Shown here: positions 1 to 8,054 of the stretch, one piece after another
How positions within the stretch are numbered: the first letter of the stretch is position 1
Layout: each line of letters starts with the position of its first letter
Source: Nocardiopsis_B sediminis
GTDB taxonomy: Bacteria; Actinomycetota; Actinomycetes; Streptosporangiales; Streptosporangiaceae
Direction of reading: 5' to 3'
NCBI RefSeq assembly: GCF_042650565.1
Contig: NZ_JBHSBH010000008.1
Coordinates: 372,001 to 436,000, forward strand
Length of the DNA: 64,000 nucleotides
Translations under genes and position numbers: made by a program
Notes under the pieces: generated by a model
Database searches by the model: none
What the model was told of the DNA's origin: nothing
What the model saw: only the letters and a program-made list of their open reading frames with translations

Positions 1-1
1 G

Positions 2-1120
2 CTCGCCTACATCGACAACCTGCGGATCGTGCTGACGGTCCTGGTGGTCCTGCACCACGTCGGCGTCACCTACGGCAACATCCCGGTGTGGTACTTCACC
101 GAGCCCGCCCAAGACCCCTCCGGCCTGGCGCTGGACCTCCTGGTCGTTTTCAACCAGGCGTTCTTCATGGGGTTCTTCTTCCTCATCTCCGGCTACTTCG
201 TGCCCGCCTCCTACGACCGCAAGGGGCCTCGTGCGTTCCTGCGCGGCCGGCTGGTCCGGCTGGGCATCCCGCTCCTGCTCTTCACGCTCCTGCTCCGGCC
301 CTTGATCAACCAGGAGCAGTTCGCGGTCTGGGCCGCGGGCGCCGCCGAGCAGGGCGACACCCTGCCCTACTGGGTCTTCTACCTGATCAGCTGGGATCCG
401 GGCCCGATGTGGTTCGTCGAGGTCCTGCTCGTCTTCTGCCTCGGCTACATGCTGCTCCGACGCATCCGCGGAACCGCGACCTCCGACGCCCCCGCCCGGC
501 AGGCCGGGCCCCGGGTCCCGCATCCCGTGCCGCTGCTCACCGGCACGCTCGCCGTCGTCGGGTTCACCGCGGGGCTCATCGCGCTGACCTACGTCTGGCG
601 CCTCCTGGTGCCGACGGGCAGCTACTGGCCCTTCGTCGGCCTGCCCACGCCCTATTTCCTGCCGCAGTACGTCCTGTTGTTCATCGTCGGCGCTCTCGCG
701 TTCCGCCACGGATGGGCGGACCGCCTGCCGCGCGGCGCCGGATGGGCCGGACTGGCGGTGGCGCTGATCGGCGCCGCCGGCCACCTTTCCTCGCTCGACG
801 GAACCGCGGCCACGGGCCTCCGGGCGCTGGCCGGCGCGGCCTGGGAGAACGTCTTCGCCGTCGGGATCATCATCGCCCTGACCGTCCTGTTCCGCGAGGT
901 CTTCAACGGCCAGGGGCGGTTCGGCCGGTTCCTCTCCGACCAGGCGTTCGGCGTCTACTTCCTGCACCCGCTGGTCCTGGTCGGGCTGGGCCACGCCCTC
1001 AGCGGCTGGGAGGCGGTCGCCGTGGTGAAGTTCGCGGTCATGGCCGCCCTCGCCCTCCCGCTGTGCTGGGGAGCGGCCTGGCTGCTGCGGTCGGTGCCGG
1101 GCGCACGCAAGGTGTTCTGA
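2..1120 (+). CDS. acyltransferase family 3 membrane protein, 5' truncated by the window edge
   Basis: An integral membrane O-acyltransferase of the acyltransferase-3 (OafA/NodX-like) family, expected to move an acyl group onto a sugar or other extracellular acceptor. The frame is already open at base 2 and reads LAYIDNLRIVLTVLVVLHH, the usual family start (a YIDNLR-type stretch and the catalytic-type His pair in the first helix), so the true start lies outside the window. A GTG at 29 exists but would cut off this conserved N-terminus. About ten hydrophobic segments follow, with GPMWFVEVLLVF and a late FGVYFLHPLVLVGLG segment typical of the family. The acceptor cannot be told from the sequence. 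It stands alone; the next gene is convergent. Confidence 0.85.
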   Translation, partial: LAYIDNLRIVLTVLVVLHHVGVTYGNIPVWYFTEPAQDPSGLALDLLVVFNQAFFMGFFFLISGYFVPASYDRKGPRAFLRGRLVRLGIPLLLFTLLLRPLINQEQFAVWAAGAAEQGDTLPYWVFYLISWDPGPMWFVEVLLVFCLGYMLLRRIRGTATSDAPARQAGPRVPHPVPLLTGTLAVVGFTAGLIALTYVWRLLVPTGSYWPFVGLPTPYFLPQYVLLFIVGALAFRHGWADRLPRGAGWAGLAVALIGAAGHLSSLDGTAATGLRALAGAAWENVFAVGIIIALTVLFREVFNGQGRFGRFLSDQAFGVYFLHPLVLVGLGHALSGWEAVAVVKFAVMAALALPLCWGAAWLLRSVPGARKVF

Positions 1121-1162
1121 CCCGGGCGGCGCCGGACGGCCGGGCCGCGGTCGAGGTCGAGG

Positions 1163-2059
1163 TCAGCGGGACAGAACGGCGACGTGGCCGTTCTCCAGCG
1201 CGGCCCAGACCCGGCCCTCGGCGTCGACGGTGATGCCGTGCGGCTCCGACGACGCGTCGGGGAGCGGGAACTCGGCGATCCGCCCCTCGGAGGTGATGTG
1301 TCCGATGCGCCCGGTGCCCCACTCGGTGAACCAGCACGTACCGTCGTCCGCCGCGGTGATCGCGTGCGGGCGGCAGGCCGGGTCCGGCAGCGGGTACTCG
1401 GTGACCGCCCCGCCCGGGGCGATGCGGGCGACGGCGCCCGTGCCGATCAGCACCGCCCACAGCGCGTCCGGTGTCGCGCACAGCCCTACCGGCGCGGAGC
1501 CCTTCGTCGGCAGCGGGACGGTGGTGACCTCCCCGCCCGTCGTGATGCGGCCGACGGCGTCGGCCTGGTTCAGCGTGAACCACAGCGCGCCGTCCGGCCC
1601 GGTCGTGATCATCGATGGCGCGCCGTCGGCGACGGGCAGGTCGAACCCGGTGACCGAGCCTGCGGTGTCGATCCGGCCGATCCGGTCGGCGCTCATCTGG
1701 GTGAACCAGAGGGCACCGTCGGGGCCGGTGCAGATGCCGAACGGCGCCGCCCCCATGTCCGGCAACGGGAAGGTCGTGACGTCCCCGCCGGTGGTGATGC
1801 GGGCGATGGCGCCGACCTGGTTGAGGGTGCACCACAGGGCACCGTCCGGCCCCGCCGTGATCACCGTGGGACGCCCGTAGGGGAACCCCAGGTCGTGGAC
1901 TGTCACCGAGCCCTCAACGGTCACCCGCGCGACGGCGCCGGCCTGGGCCAGGGTCGTCCACATTGCGCCGTCGGGCCCCGCGGCGATCCCGTAGGGGCCG
2001 CCGCCCTCGGGCCCGACCGGGATTTCCCGGATCCGCGGATCCGCCATGGGTGCCGACAT
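1163..2059 (-). CDS. virginiamycin B lyase-like beta-propeller (streptogramin lyase family)
   Basis: Resembles Vgb, the seven-bladed propeller enzyme that linearises type B streptogramins, and related SMP-30-like propellers. The protein of about 298 residues repeats a PxGI/PxxI..GPDGALWFT..N/Q..A.IGRI unit six to seven times, one per blade. Near the C-terminus are PHAI, WFTEW and SEPHGI, which carry the His and Glu positions expected for the lyase active site. The start chosen is an ATG at 2059 because AGGTGG lies six bases before it; the frame is open further upstream without a good ribosome site. Many actinomycete homologues are of unknown substrate, so true streptogramin lyase activity is unproven. 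There is no signal peptide. It sits alone between a convergent gene and a methyltransferase. Confidence 0.7.
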   Translation of the reverse strand: MSAPMADPRIREIPVGPEGGGPYGIAAGPDGAMWTTLAQAGAVARVTVEGSVTVHDLGFPYGRPTVITAGPDGALWCTLNQVGAIARITTGGDVTTFPLPDMGAAPFGICTGPDGALWFTQMSADRIGRIDTAGSVTGFDLPVADGAPSMITTGPDGALWFTLNQADAVGRITTGGEVTTVPLPTKGSAPVGLCATPDALWAVLIGTGAVARIAPGGAVTEYPLPDPACRPHAITAADDGTCWFTEWGTGRIGHITSEGRIAEFPLPDASSEPHGITVDAEGRVWAALENGHVAVLSR

Positions 2060-2162
2060 CGATGACCACCTACCTGCCCTTGTCGCGTCCGGTGCGCCGG
2101 AATCCTCGCGCACCCGCTGCCCCGCGGCAACGGAATTAACGCCGGCCCGGCCCCGGCCGCCG

Positions 2163-2912
2163 TCAGCAGCGGACGGCCGTGACGCGCAGGCGCCGGTAGT
2201 CGGCCCACCAGGAGCCGTCGCGGTGCAGCTCGGGGCGGAGCCGTGCGTCCAGGGCGGACAGGAACGCCTCGGTGTCGGCCACGCCGGCGAGCAGGTGCGC
2301 GCCGAACATGCGCACCCACGCGGCCAGGCCGTCGTCGCCCGAGAGCCGGGTGGGGCGGTCGAACAGCCAGGCGCCGGTCACCTCGAACCCCGCACGCTCC
2401 AGGACCGCGGCGTAGCCGGCGATCCCCGGGAAGTACCAGGGGCTCGCGGGCGCGTCCAGACCCTCATGCGCGCGCAGCGCGCGGGCGGCGCCGTCGATGG
2501 CCGCGATGTTGCCGCGCCCGCCGAGCTCGGCGACCAGCCGGCCACCGGGCCGCAGGGCGCCGGCCAGCGAGGCGGCGGCCGCGTCGGCTTCGGGGATCCA
2601 GTGCAGCACGGCGTTGCTCAGGACGGCGTCGAAGCCGTCGATGGGCCCGAGGTCGCGCAGGTCGGCCACGCGCAGGTCGAGGTCGGGGAAGCGCTCCCGG
2701 GCGCGATCGATCATGTCGGGGCTGGCGTCGACCCCGACGACGTCGGCGCCGGACGCGGCCAGGCGGCCGGCGAGGTCGCCCGTCCCGCACCCGGCATCGA
2801 GCACCCGCTCGCCCGGCCGCGCGCCGAGCAGGTCCAGGAGGCCGGTGCCCAGGGACGCGACGAACCCGTGGCGGGCATCGTAGAGCTCGGCGTTCCACGT
2901 GTGTGCGCTCAT
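2163..2912 (-). CDS. class I SAM-dependent methyltransferase (trans-aconitate methyltransferase-like)
   Basis: A 249-residue cytosolic methyltransferase. Motif I is VLDAGCGTGDLAGRLA (about residues 36-51), followed by the acidic VVGVDASPDMI loop and the DAVLSNAVLHWIPE segment (motif IV and the post-motif helix), which is typical of the Tam/UbiE-like group that acts on small molecules. The closing part carries no recognisable extra domain. The substrate is not evident; trans-aconitate is only the nearest family name. The ATG at 2912 has no strong ribosome site. A TAGGCT hexamer about 8-13 bases upstream could serve as a -10, so the transcript may be nearly leaderless. The gene is separated from the MarR gene by 92 bases that include an AT-rich inverted repeat. 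Confidence 0.75.
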   Translation of the reverse strand: MSAHTWNAELYDARHGFVASLGTGLLDLLGARPGERVLDAGCGTGDLAGRLAASGADVVGVDASPDMIDRARERFPDLDLRVADLRDLGPIDGFDAVLSNAVLHWIPEADAAAASLAGALRPGGRLVAELGGRGNIAAIDGAARALRAHEGLDAPASPWYFPGIAGYAAVLERAGFEVTGAWLFDRPTRLSGDDGLAAWVRMFGAHLLAGVADTEAFLSALDARLRPELHRDGSWWADYRRLRVTAVRC

Positions 2913-2930
2913 GGGGCGAGCCTAGCTCCG

Positions 2931-2970
2931 CGTCTCAAAGAACGAAACCATGATCTCTGATAATGAGACG
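2931..2970. promoter_or_regulatory. inverted repeat in the AT-rich methyltransferase upstream region
   Basis: CGTCTCA at 2931-2937 is mirrored by TGAGACG at 2964-2970, with a 26-base AT-rich spacer. It lies directly upstream of the methyltransferase start on the minus strand, between it and the MarR gene. It could be an operator or promoter element. No matching regulator is known from the sequence. Confidence 0.35.
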
Positions 2971-3004
2971 GGTGGAGGGTGGTCCCGGCCTCGGTCCGCG
3001 GTGA

Positions 3005-3478
3005 TCACGGTTCGAGGGTGTGCGAGCGTTCCATGAGGCGGAGCATCGCCCGGTGGAACTCGTTGCGCTGGCGGGCGGTCCACCCTTCGGTGAGGTGGGC
3101 GAACGCCTCCTCCTGCCACCGGTGGGCGTCGCGGAGCAGGGTGCGGCCCCCGGCGGTGACCGACACCTCTCGGCGGCGGGCGTCGGCGGTGGACGGCCTC
3201 AGCTCCAGGTGGCCGGCGGCGACGGCGTCCTTCACCAGGCGGGACGCGCCGCTCTGGTCGATGCCGATCTCGCGCGCCACGTCGTTGATCGTCGCGCCGC
3301 CGCGGCGGCCCGCGAGGGCGTGCACGGCTTCGGTGACCAGGACGTGGCGGCCGCTCTGCGCGGCCTGCCCGTCGGCCGCGGTGTTCCACCGGCGCGACCA
3401 GTGCCGGACGAACGCGAAGAGTGCCTGCCCGGGGCCGGTCTCCGGCGGCCGAGGGGCGTCGGTGACGTCGGTGGTCAT
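3005..3478 (-). CDS. MarR family transcriptional regulator
   Basis: A 157-residue winged-helix regulator. The central part (TINDVAREIGIDQSGASRLV followed by GHLELRPSTADARRREVSVT) is a clear MarR helix-turn-helix and wing, with the ADxRxR wing motif intact. The start is ATG at 3478, and it overlaps the stop of the upstream NTF2-like gene by four bases (ATGA), so the two are translationally coupled. The palindrome ahead of that first gene (3864-3882) is a likely autoregulatory site. The ligand is unknown. The open frame extends far upstream but only through the neighbour gene in another frame. Confidence 0.85.
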   Translation of the reverse strand: MTTDVTDAPRPPETGPGQALFAFVRHWSRRWNTAADGQAAQSGRHVLVTEAVHALAGRRGGATINDVAREIGIDQSGASRLVKDAVAAGHLELRPSTADARRREVSVTAGGRTLLRDAHRWQEEAFAHLTEGWTARQRNEFHRAMLRLMERSHTLEP

Positions 3479-3855
3479 TCGGTGGCCGCCATCTCGCGGC
3501 AGATGTAGGCCAGCTCCAGGGCCGAGTGGAGGTCGGGCAGCCGCAGAGCGGCGGAGACGCGGTCCCCGGTGGCCCGGAACACGGTGGCCACCCGGGTCGG
3601 GCCCGTGCTCTGCGGCCACGCGGCGTCCTGCTCGACGACCATGAGGCGGTCGCTGATGGGATGCCAGGTCCGCGGGGTCAGGGTGATGCCGGACCGCGTC
3701 ACCCAGTCGGCGAAGTCGGCGGGGCTGATCGGGCCCGCGCCCTTGGGGCCCAGGACGACGATCGGGTCGCTGACGGCTGCCTCGGTCCGGGCGGGGTGTC
3801 CGTCGTTCACGGCCGCGTGCCACTGGTTCACGGCGGATTCCAGGGAAGGTTCCAT
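3475..3855 (-). CDS. NTF2-like (SnoaL-type) small protein, co-transcribed with MarR
   Basis: A 126-residue protein beginning MEPSLESAVNQWHAAVNDG, then AVSDPIVVLGPKG and VVEQDAAWP.., which fits the alpha plus beta cone of the NTF2-like/SnoaL superfamily (first helix, then the strand that normally carries the putative pocket Asp). Homologues include small hydrolase or isomerase-like enzymes and stress-linked proteins of unknown function. I chose ATG at 3855; an upstream Met extension would run through the palindromic operator. There is no strong ribosome site. It is the first gene of a two-gene operon with the MarR regulator and is probably controlled by it. The family call is moderate because the fold diverges strongly in sequence. 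Confidence 0.6.
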   Translation of the reverse strand: MEPSLESAVNQWHAAVNDGHPARTEAAVSDPIVVLGPKGAGPISPADFADWVTRSGITLTPRTWHPISDRLMVVEQDAAWPQSTGPTRVATVFRATGDRVSAALRLPDLHSALELAYICREMAATE

Positions 3856-3863
3856 GCCGAAAG

Positions 3864-3882
3864 TATATGCAATTCGCATGTA
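3864..3882. promoter_or_regulatory. MarR-type palindromic operator
   Basis: TATATGCAATTCGCATGTA is an imperfect palindrome: 7-base arms with one mismatch and a 5-base centre. It lies just upstream of the NTF2-like start at 3855 in an AT-rich patch that stands out in this GC-rich DNA. Size and symmetry fit a MarR dimer site, which suggests autoregulation of the operon. The divergent SDR gene starts 150 bases away and may share this control. Confidence 0.55.
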
Positions 3883-4031
3883 TTTCTTTCCGTGGCCCCG
3901 ACACTCACCGGGTATCGGCACCATCCCGGCCCGCAGCGAATAGGGTCGACGGAACACCGGTGGCCGGACCCGGCCGCCGCGGGGGAGCGCCCGGCGGGCG
4001 GTGCCGGAGGCGGGGGAGTGAGGACGCCGAG

Positions 4032-4865
4032 ATGATGATGAGGGGCATGACCGTGCTGATCACCGGGGCGACCGACGGCCTCGGACGGCACACCGCCAAC
4101 CGGCTCGCCGCCCTCGGGGCGCACGTCATCGTGCACGGCCGCAACCCCGAGCGCGCGGCGCGGGTGGCTGAGGAGATCGCCGCCGCGGGCGGAAGCGCCG
4201 ACGTCGTGCTCGCCGACCTCGCCGACCTGCGCGCCGTCAACCGGCTCGCCGACGAGGTACTGGCCTCCTACGAGCGGCTGGACGTGCTGGTCAACAACGC
4301 CGGCGTCGGCTTCGGCCGCCCCGGAGACGCACGTGAGGAGAGCGCCGACGGCATCGAACTGCGGTTCGCCGTCAACCACCTCGCCGGCCTCCTGCTGGCC
4401 AGACGGCTGCGCCCCCTCCTGGCCGGCTCCGCCCCGGCGCGGGTGGTCAACGTCGCCTCCATCGGGCAGCAGGAGATCGACTTCGCCGACCCGATGTTCC
4501 ACGAGGGCTACGACGGCGTCTCCGCCTACCGAAGAAGCAAGCTCGCCCAGATCATGACCACCTTCGACCTCGCCGACGAGTTCGCCCCCGACCGGATCAC
4601 CGTCACCGCCCTGCACCCGGCCACGCTCATGGACACCGCCATGGTCGGCGACGCCCAACGGCAGCCGCAGAGCACCGTGGACGAGGGCGGCGACGCGCTG
4701 CTGCACCTGGTGACCGCGCCCGAAGCCGAGATCGGCACCGGCCGCTACTACGACGGCCAGACGGAGTCCCGCGCGAACCCCCAGGCCTACGATCCCGATG
4801 CCCGCGCCCGGTTGCGCGACCTCTCCGCGGAGCTGATCGCCGGGGCGCTGGGCAGGTCCGTGTGA
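4032..4865 (+). CDS. short-chain dehydrogenase/reductase
   Basis: A classical NAD(P)-dependent SDR of 277 residues. It has TGATDGLG (the TGxxxGxG cofactor loop), VIVHGRN, the NNAGVG motif, and the catalytic Ser of VVNVASIG with YRRSK (YxxxK). It resembles the retinol-dehydrogenase/WWOX-like branch, which often has ITGATDGLGR. The substrate is unknown. Three ATGs lie close together at 4032, 4035 and 4038, and another at 4047. I chose 4032 because GAGGA lies about nine bases ahead. The gene is divergent from the MarR operon, and MarR regulators often control such reductases, so shared control is possible but inferred. Confidence 0.8.
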   Translation: MMMRGMTVLITGATDGLGRHTANRLAALGAHVIVHGRNPERAARVAEEIAAAGGSADVVLADLADLRAVNRLADEVLASYERLDVLVNNAGVGFGRPGDAREESADGIELRFAVNHLAGLLLARRLRPLLAGSAPARVVNVASIGQQEIDFADPMFHEGYDGVSAYRRSKLAQIMTTFDLADEFAPDRITVTALHPATLMDTAMVGDAQRQPQSTVDEGGDALLHLVTAPEAEIGTGRYYDGQTESRANPQAYDPDARARLRDLSAELIAGALGRSV

Positions 4866-5068
4866 GCCCGCCGGGGGCGCCCCGCCAGGCCCGGCAGGCG
4901 ACTAACATCCCAACGTCATATGACTTTCTGGGAGAATGCTCAGAAATGTCGGCTGCGTGACTTGTTCATAACGACGCCATCACGGCAACATAGGGGTTTC
5001 CGGTCCTGGGCGCCCGTGCCGTCCGGGGATTCGGACCCTACGCCCTGTCCCACCCGTGCCGTCTGGAA

Positions 5069-7156
5069 ATGCGCTCCGTGACGACAGATACCCGTTCCGC
5101 ATCCGCCGCCGCCGCTTCGCCGGCGGCCGCCGCCCAACGCCGATTCTTCCCCGAGGTCCAGGGCCTGCGCGCGGTCGCCGTCGTGCTCGTCCTCATCTAC
5201 CACGTCGACAAGGACCTGATCCCCGGCGGCTACGCCGGTGTCGACGTGTTCTTCGTGATCTCCGGGTTCCTCATCACGACACTGCTGCTGCGCGAGGCGC
5301 GCGACCAGGGGCGGGTCTCCATCGCCCGCTTCTACGTCCGCCGCATCCGGCGCATCCTCCCCGCGGCCACGCTCGTGCTGCTGGTCACCGGAGCGGCGGC
5401 GTTCGCCCTGCTGCCCTCGCCCCGCCTGCTCGACACAGCGGGCCAGCTCATCGCCAGCGCCGCCTACGTGGAGAACCTCTACCTCGCCCAGCAGGCCGTC
5501 GACTACCTCGCGGCCGAGGCCGCGGCCAGCCCCGTGCAGCACTACTGGTCGCTCGCCGTGGAGGAGCAGTTCTACCTGGTGTGGCCGCTGCTGTTCGTGG
5601 GCTGGGCCGCGCTGGGGCGGCGCGGCCGCGGCGGCCACCGCGTCATCCTGGCGGCCACGGCGGCGGTGCTGGCGGTGTCCTTCGCCTGCTCCGTGCTGCT
5701 GACCGCCTCCGACCCGCAGGCGGCCTACTTCCTGCCGCAGACCCGGATGTGGGAGCTGGCGGTCGGCGGTGTCCTCGCCATCGCCCTCAGCCGGTGGGGG
5801 CTGCCCGCCCGGATGCGCTGGGCCCTGGGCTGGGCCGGACTCGGCGCCATCCTCGTGGCCGTCTTCACCTACGACGACGCCACCGCCTTCCCCGGCATGG
5901 CGGCGGCCCTGCCCGTACTGGGCGCCGCCGCGGTCATCGCCGCGGGCGAGAGCGGAACCCCCTGGTCGTCCTACGGCCTGCTCAGCACCGCCCCCGCCCG
6001 CTTCATCGGCGACATCTCCTACGCGCTGTACCTCTGGCACTGGCCGGTGATCGTCTTCACCCTCAGCCTCACCGAGAGCACCTCCCTGACCCCGCTCGGC
6101 GGCGTGGGCGTGATCCTCCTGTCTCTGGCCCTGGCCTGGGCGACCAAGATCTGCGTCGAGGACCCCGTCCGTGACGGCGGCCTGCTGCGCGCCGGCCGCA
6201 GCGCCGCCGCCTTCGCGATGGCCGCCACCCTCATCGTCACCGCTGTGGGCGGCGGCCAGTACCTGCGCGTCCAGTGGCTGCGGGCGGTCGAGTTCGACCC
6301 CGACGTGCACGTGGGCCCGCTGGCCCTCAGCGAGGACACCCCCGAGGGCGACCCCAGCGAACCCGTCTACCCCTCCCCGGTGGCCGTCGAGGACGACCTG
6401 CCCAGCGTCTACGCCGACGACTGCCAGGCGCCCAACCGCGCGCTCACCCCGCAGTCGTGCGAGTACGGCCCCGACGAGAGCGAGGCCGCGGCCACGGTCG
6501 CCATCGTCGGCGACTCCCACGCCGCCCATTGGGTGCCCGCGCTGCGCGCGGTCGCCGCCGAGCGCGACTGGCGCGTCCTCACCTACACCAAGTCCTCCTG
6601 CCCCTTCAGCGACACCCTGATCGAGGAGAAGGACAGCGCCTATCCGCAGTGCCCCGAGTGGAACACCGCCGTGACCGAGGAGCTGACCGAGGAGGTCCGG
6701 CCCGACGCCGTCTTCACCAGCTCTCACGCCGACGCCAGCGCCTTCGGTGCCGGATCGGAGGAGGAGAGCAAGGAGGAGATCGCCGCGGGCATGGCGCGCC
6801 TGTGGGGCGAGCTGGAGGACGCCGGCAGCGAGGTCGTGGCCATCCGCGACAACCCGGGGATGGAGGCCCGCCCCGCCGAATGCGTGGCCCGCCACGACTC
6901 CGCCCGCGACATGTGCACCCGGCCGCGCGACGAGGCCTTCTCCCACGAGGACCCGCAGCTCAGAGCGGCCGAGGAGCCGGGCAACTCCGCCCAGGTCGTT
7001 GACCTCACGGAGGGCTTCTGCACCGACGAGTCCTGCCCGGTGGTGGTCGGCAACGTGCTGGCCTACCGCGACAGCCACCACCTCACCGCCACCTACTCCG
7101 AGCTGCTGGGGCCGCTGCTGGCCCGCAAGACCGACGACCTCCTGGAGGGCTCCTGA
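5069..7156 (+). CDS. acyltransferase-3 / SGNH fusion, O-acetyltransferase (OafA/YrhL-like)
   Basis: A 695-residue membrane protein that acetylates cell-envelope polysaccharide, exopolysaccharide or peptidoglycan. The N-terminal half (about residues 25-390) is a ten-helix acyltransferase-3 domain: an FFPEVQGLRAVAVVLVLIYHV start, GVDVFFVISGFLIT, RRIRRILPAA and HYWSLAVEEQFYLVWP, the full signature of the family. The C-terminal half lies outside the membrane and is an SGNH hydrolase-like domain with VGDSHAAHW near residue 482 and YRDSHHLT near residue 668, supplying the Ser and the Asp/His pair. The fusion matches OafA-type enzymes in length. Start choice is ATG 5069, with a GTG at 5078 as alternative. 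A hairpin follows at 7178. Monocistronic by context. Confidence 0.9.
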   Translation: MRSVTTDTRSASAAAASPAAAAQRRFFPEVQGLRAVAVVLVLIYHVDKDLIPGGYAGVDVFFVISGFLITTLLLREARDQGRVSIARFYVRRIRRILPAATLVLLVTGAAAFALLPSPRLLDTAGQLIASAAYVENLYLAQQAVDYLAAEAAASPVQHYWSLAVEEQFYLVWPLLFVGWAALGRRGRGGHRVILAATAAVLAVSFACSVLLTASDPQAAYFLPQTRMWELAVGGVLAIALSRWGLPARMRWALGWAGLGAILVAVFTYDDATAFPGMAAALPVLGAAAVIAAGESGTPWSSYGLLSTAPARFIGDISYALYLWHWPVIVFTLSLTESTSLTPLGGVGVILLSLALAWATKICVEDPVRDGGLLRAGRSAAAFAMAATLIVTAVGGGQYLRVQWLRAVEFDPDVHVGPLALSEDTPEGDPSEPVYPSPVAVEDDLPSVYADDCQAPNRALTPQSCEYGPDESEAAATVAIVGDSHAAHWVPALRAVAAERDWRVLTYTKSSCPFSDTLIEEKDSAYPQCPEWNTAVTEELTEEVRPDAVFTSSHADASAFGAGSEEESKEEIAAGMARLWGELEDAGSEVVAIRDNPGMEARPAECVARHDSARDMCTRPRDEAFSHEDPQLRAAEEPGNSAQVVDLTEGFCTDESCPVVVGNVLAYRDSHHLTATYSELLGPLLARKTDDLLEGS

Positions 7157-7177
7157 GCCTTGTGCCCGGGCTCGTCG

Positions 7178-7210
7178 CCCGGGGCCGGGAGACGACCGTC
7201 CGGCCCCGGG
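7178..7210 (+). terminator. hairpin after the acyltransferase-SGNH gene
   Basis: CCCGGGGCCGG (7178-7188) pairs perfectly with CCGGCCCCGGG (7200-7210) across an 11-base loop. It starts 22 bases after the stop codon at 7156. There is no U-tract, as is usual in actinomycetes. Confidence 0.55.
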
Positions 7211-7244
7211 GTGCGGGCCCGTGTGCGTAGGGCCGCCGAGTCCT

Positions 7245-7287
7245 CCTGAGTGAAACCGGCCACCGGGACCGGGTACGCGTACTCAGG
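7245..7287 (+). promoter_or_regulatory. inverted repeat and GGGTAC element before the YiaA/B gene
   Basis: CCTGAGT (7245-7251) is mirrored by ACTCAGG (7281-7287), and GTACGCGTAC at 7273-7282 is a perfect 10-base palindrome. The overlapping GGGTAC resembles the -10 of Streptomyces stress sigma (SigB-type) promoters, but a convincing GNNT -35 is not present. It lies 33-75 bases before the YiaA/B start, in the position of a promoter. Confidence 0.3.
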
Positions 7288-7319
7288 CGCGCGGGCGCGG
7301 CGGGCACGAGCATGGCGGT

Positions 7320-7613
7320 ATGAGCACACCACCGGTCCGCGCAACGACCACACCCGGGTTCTTCGTCCAGTCCGTCCTGTCCTTCGGCATCTCCGTGGCC
7401 GGCGTCTTCGTCGGCACCGTCTACCTCCCGGTCGACCCCTGGATGCGGGCCTTCGTCGCCCTGGGGCTCCTCTACGTGGTGACGTCGGCTTTCACTCTGG
7501 CCAAGTGCATCCGCGACCGGCAGGAGGAGTCCGCGGTGACCAGCCGCGTCGACCAGGCCCGCCTCGACCGCCTCATCGCCGAGCACGACCCGTTCCGCCT
7601 GGAGGACGCCTGA
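7320..7613 (+). CDS. YiaA/YiaB-family inner membrane protein
   Basis: A 97-residue protein with the two-helix YiaAB domain: FFVQSVLSFGISVAGVFVG and WMRAFVALGLLYVVTSAFTL are two membrane segments separated by a short loop, followed by a charged cytosolic tail (CIRDRQEE..LIAEHDPF). The function of the family is unknown; E. coli YiaA/YiaB are small inner-membrane proteins. It is a single-gene unit between two hairpins. The upstream inverted repeat suggests specific regulation. Confidence 0.75.
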   Translation: MSTPPVRATTTPGFFVQSVLSFGISVAGVFVGTVYLPVDPWMRAFVALGLLYVVTSAFTLAKCIRDRQEESAVTSRVDQARLDRLIAEHDPFRLEDA

Positions 7614-7630
7614 TCTGCGGGGGAGCGCGT

Positions 7631-7660
7631 GTTCCCGGTGCCCGGCCGGGCACCGGGAAC
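7631..7660 (+). terminator. perfect palindromic terminator after the YiaA/B gene
   Basis: A perfect 15-base inverted repeat begins GTTCCCGGTGCCCGG and mirrors at once, 18 bases after the stop codon. It would fold into a very stable hairpin with a GGCC loop. It separates the YiaA/B gene from the secreted-peptide gene. Confidence 0.75.
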
Positions 7661-7807
7661 GGCGCGTCCTGACGGAAGTCCGTCCGGCTGTTCCCGAAAG
7701 GCCGTTTCCGGCCTGGCCGGATACGGCGGGCGGTTTCCCCTACCGGGCCCGGGGCGGCCGGTCTACGGTCGGACCGACCGGGGGACCACGTCCGAAAGGG
7801 GACCGAG

Positions 7808-7990
7808 ATGATGTGGAAACGCGCCGCGCTGGTGGTGGGGGCGGCCCTGCTGGGCATCGGGGTGTCCGCCCCCGCCTACGCAGCCGACCTCAACGTCACC
7901 GGGGACAACCACGTCTATGGCGCCGGGGACATCTACCCCAAGAGCCTCGGCGACAACTGGGGCACCGGCTTCGGGAGCGTCTGGGGCTGA
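7808..7990 (+). CDS. tiny secreted peptide of unknown function
   Basis: A 60-residue protein. Residues 1-25 are a clear Sec signal peptide: MMWKR, an Ala/Leu/Val core, and a signal-peptidase site at APAYA/AD. The predicted mature peptide is about 35 residues (ADLNVTGDNHVYGAGDIYP... ending GTGFGSVWG), rich in Gly, Asp and aromatic residues and without Cys. GAAAGGGGA stands just before the ATG. It is not a chaplin (no chaplin motif) and I recognise no family. It lies 400 bases upstream of the cellulase gene, on the same strand, and the first CebR box begins 65 bases after its stop. Its GC-rich codon use matches the host. Confidence 0.6.
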   Translation: MMWKRAALVVGAALLGIGVSAPAYAADLNVTGDNHVYGAGDIYPKSLGDNWGTGFGSVWG

Positions 7991-8054
7991 CGGTGGTCGG
8001 CGGCGGCCCGGGACATCCTCCGGGCCCCGCCCTCCGTCCGGGAACGAACGCATA

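Noticed and set aside
4940..7081. A 713-codon open frame on the minus strand
   Set aside because: It lies opposite the acyltransferase-SGNH gene, is built of low-complexity Gly/Arg/His/Ala, and has no family motifs; it is a by-product of high GC.
7808..7990. A chaplin or bacteriocin precursor
   Set aside because: There is no chaplin motif, no Cys, no double-Gly leader and no export or immunity gene nearby.
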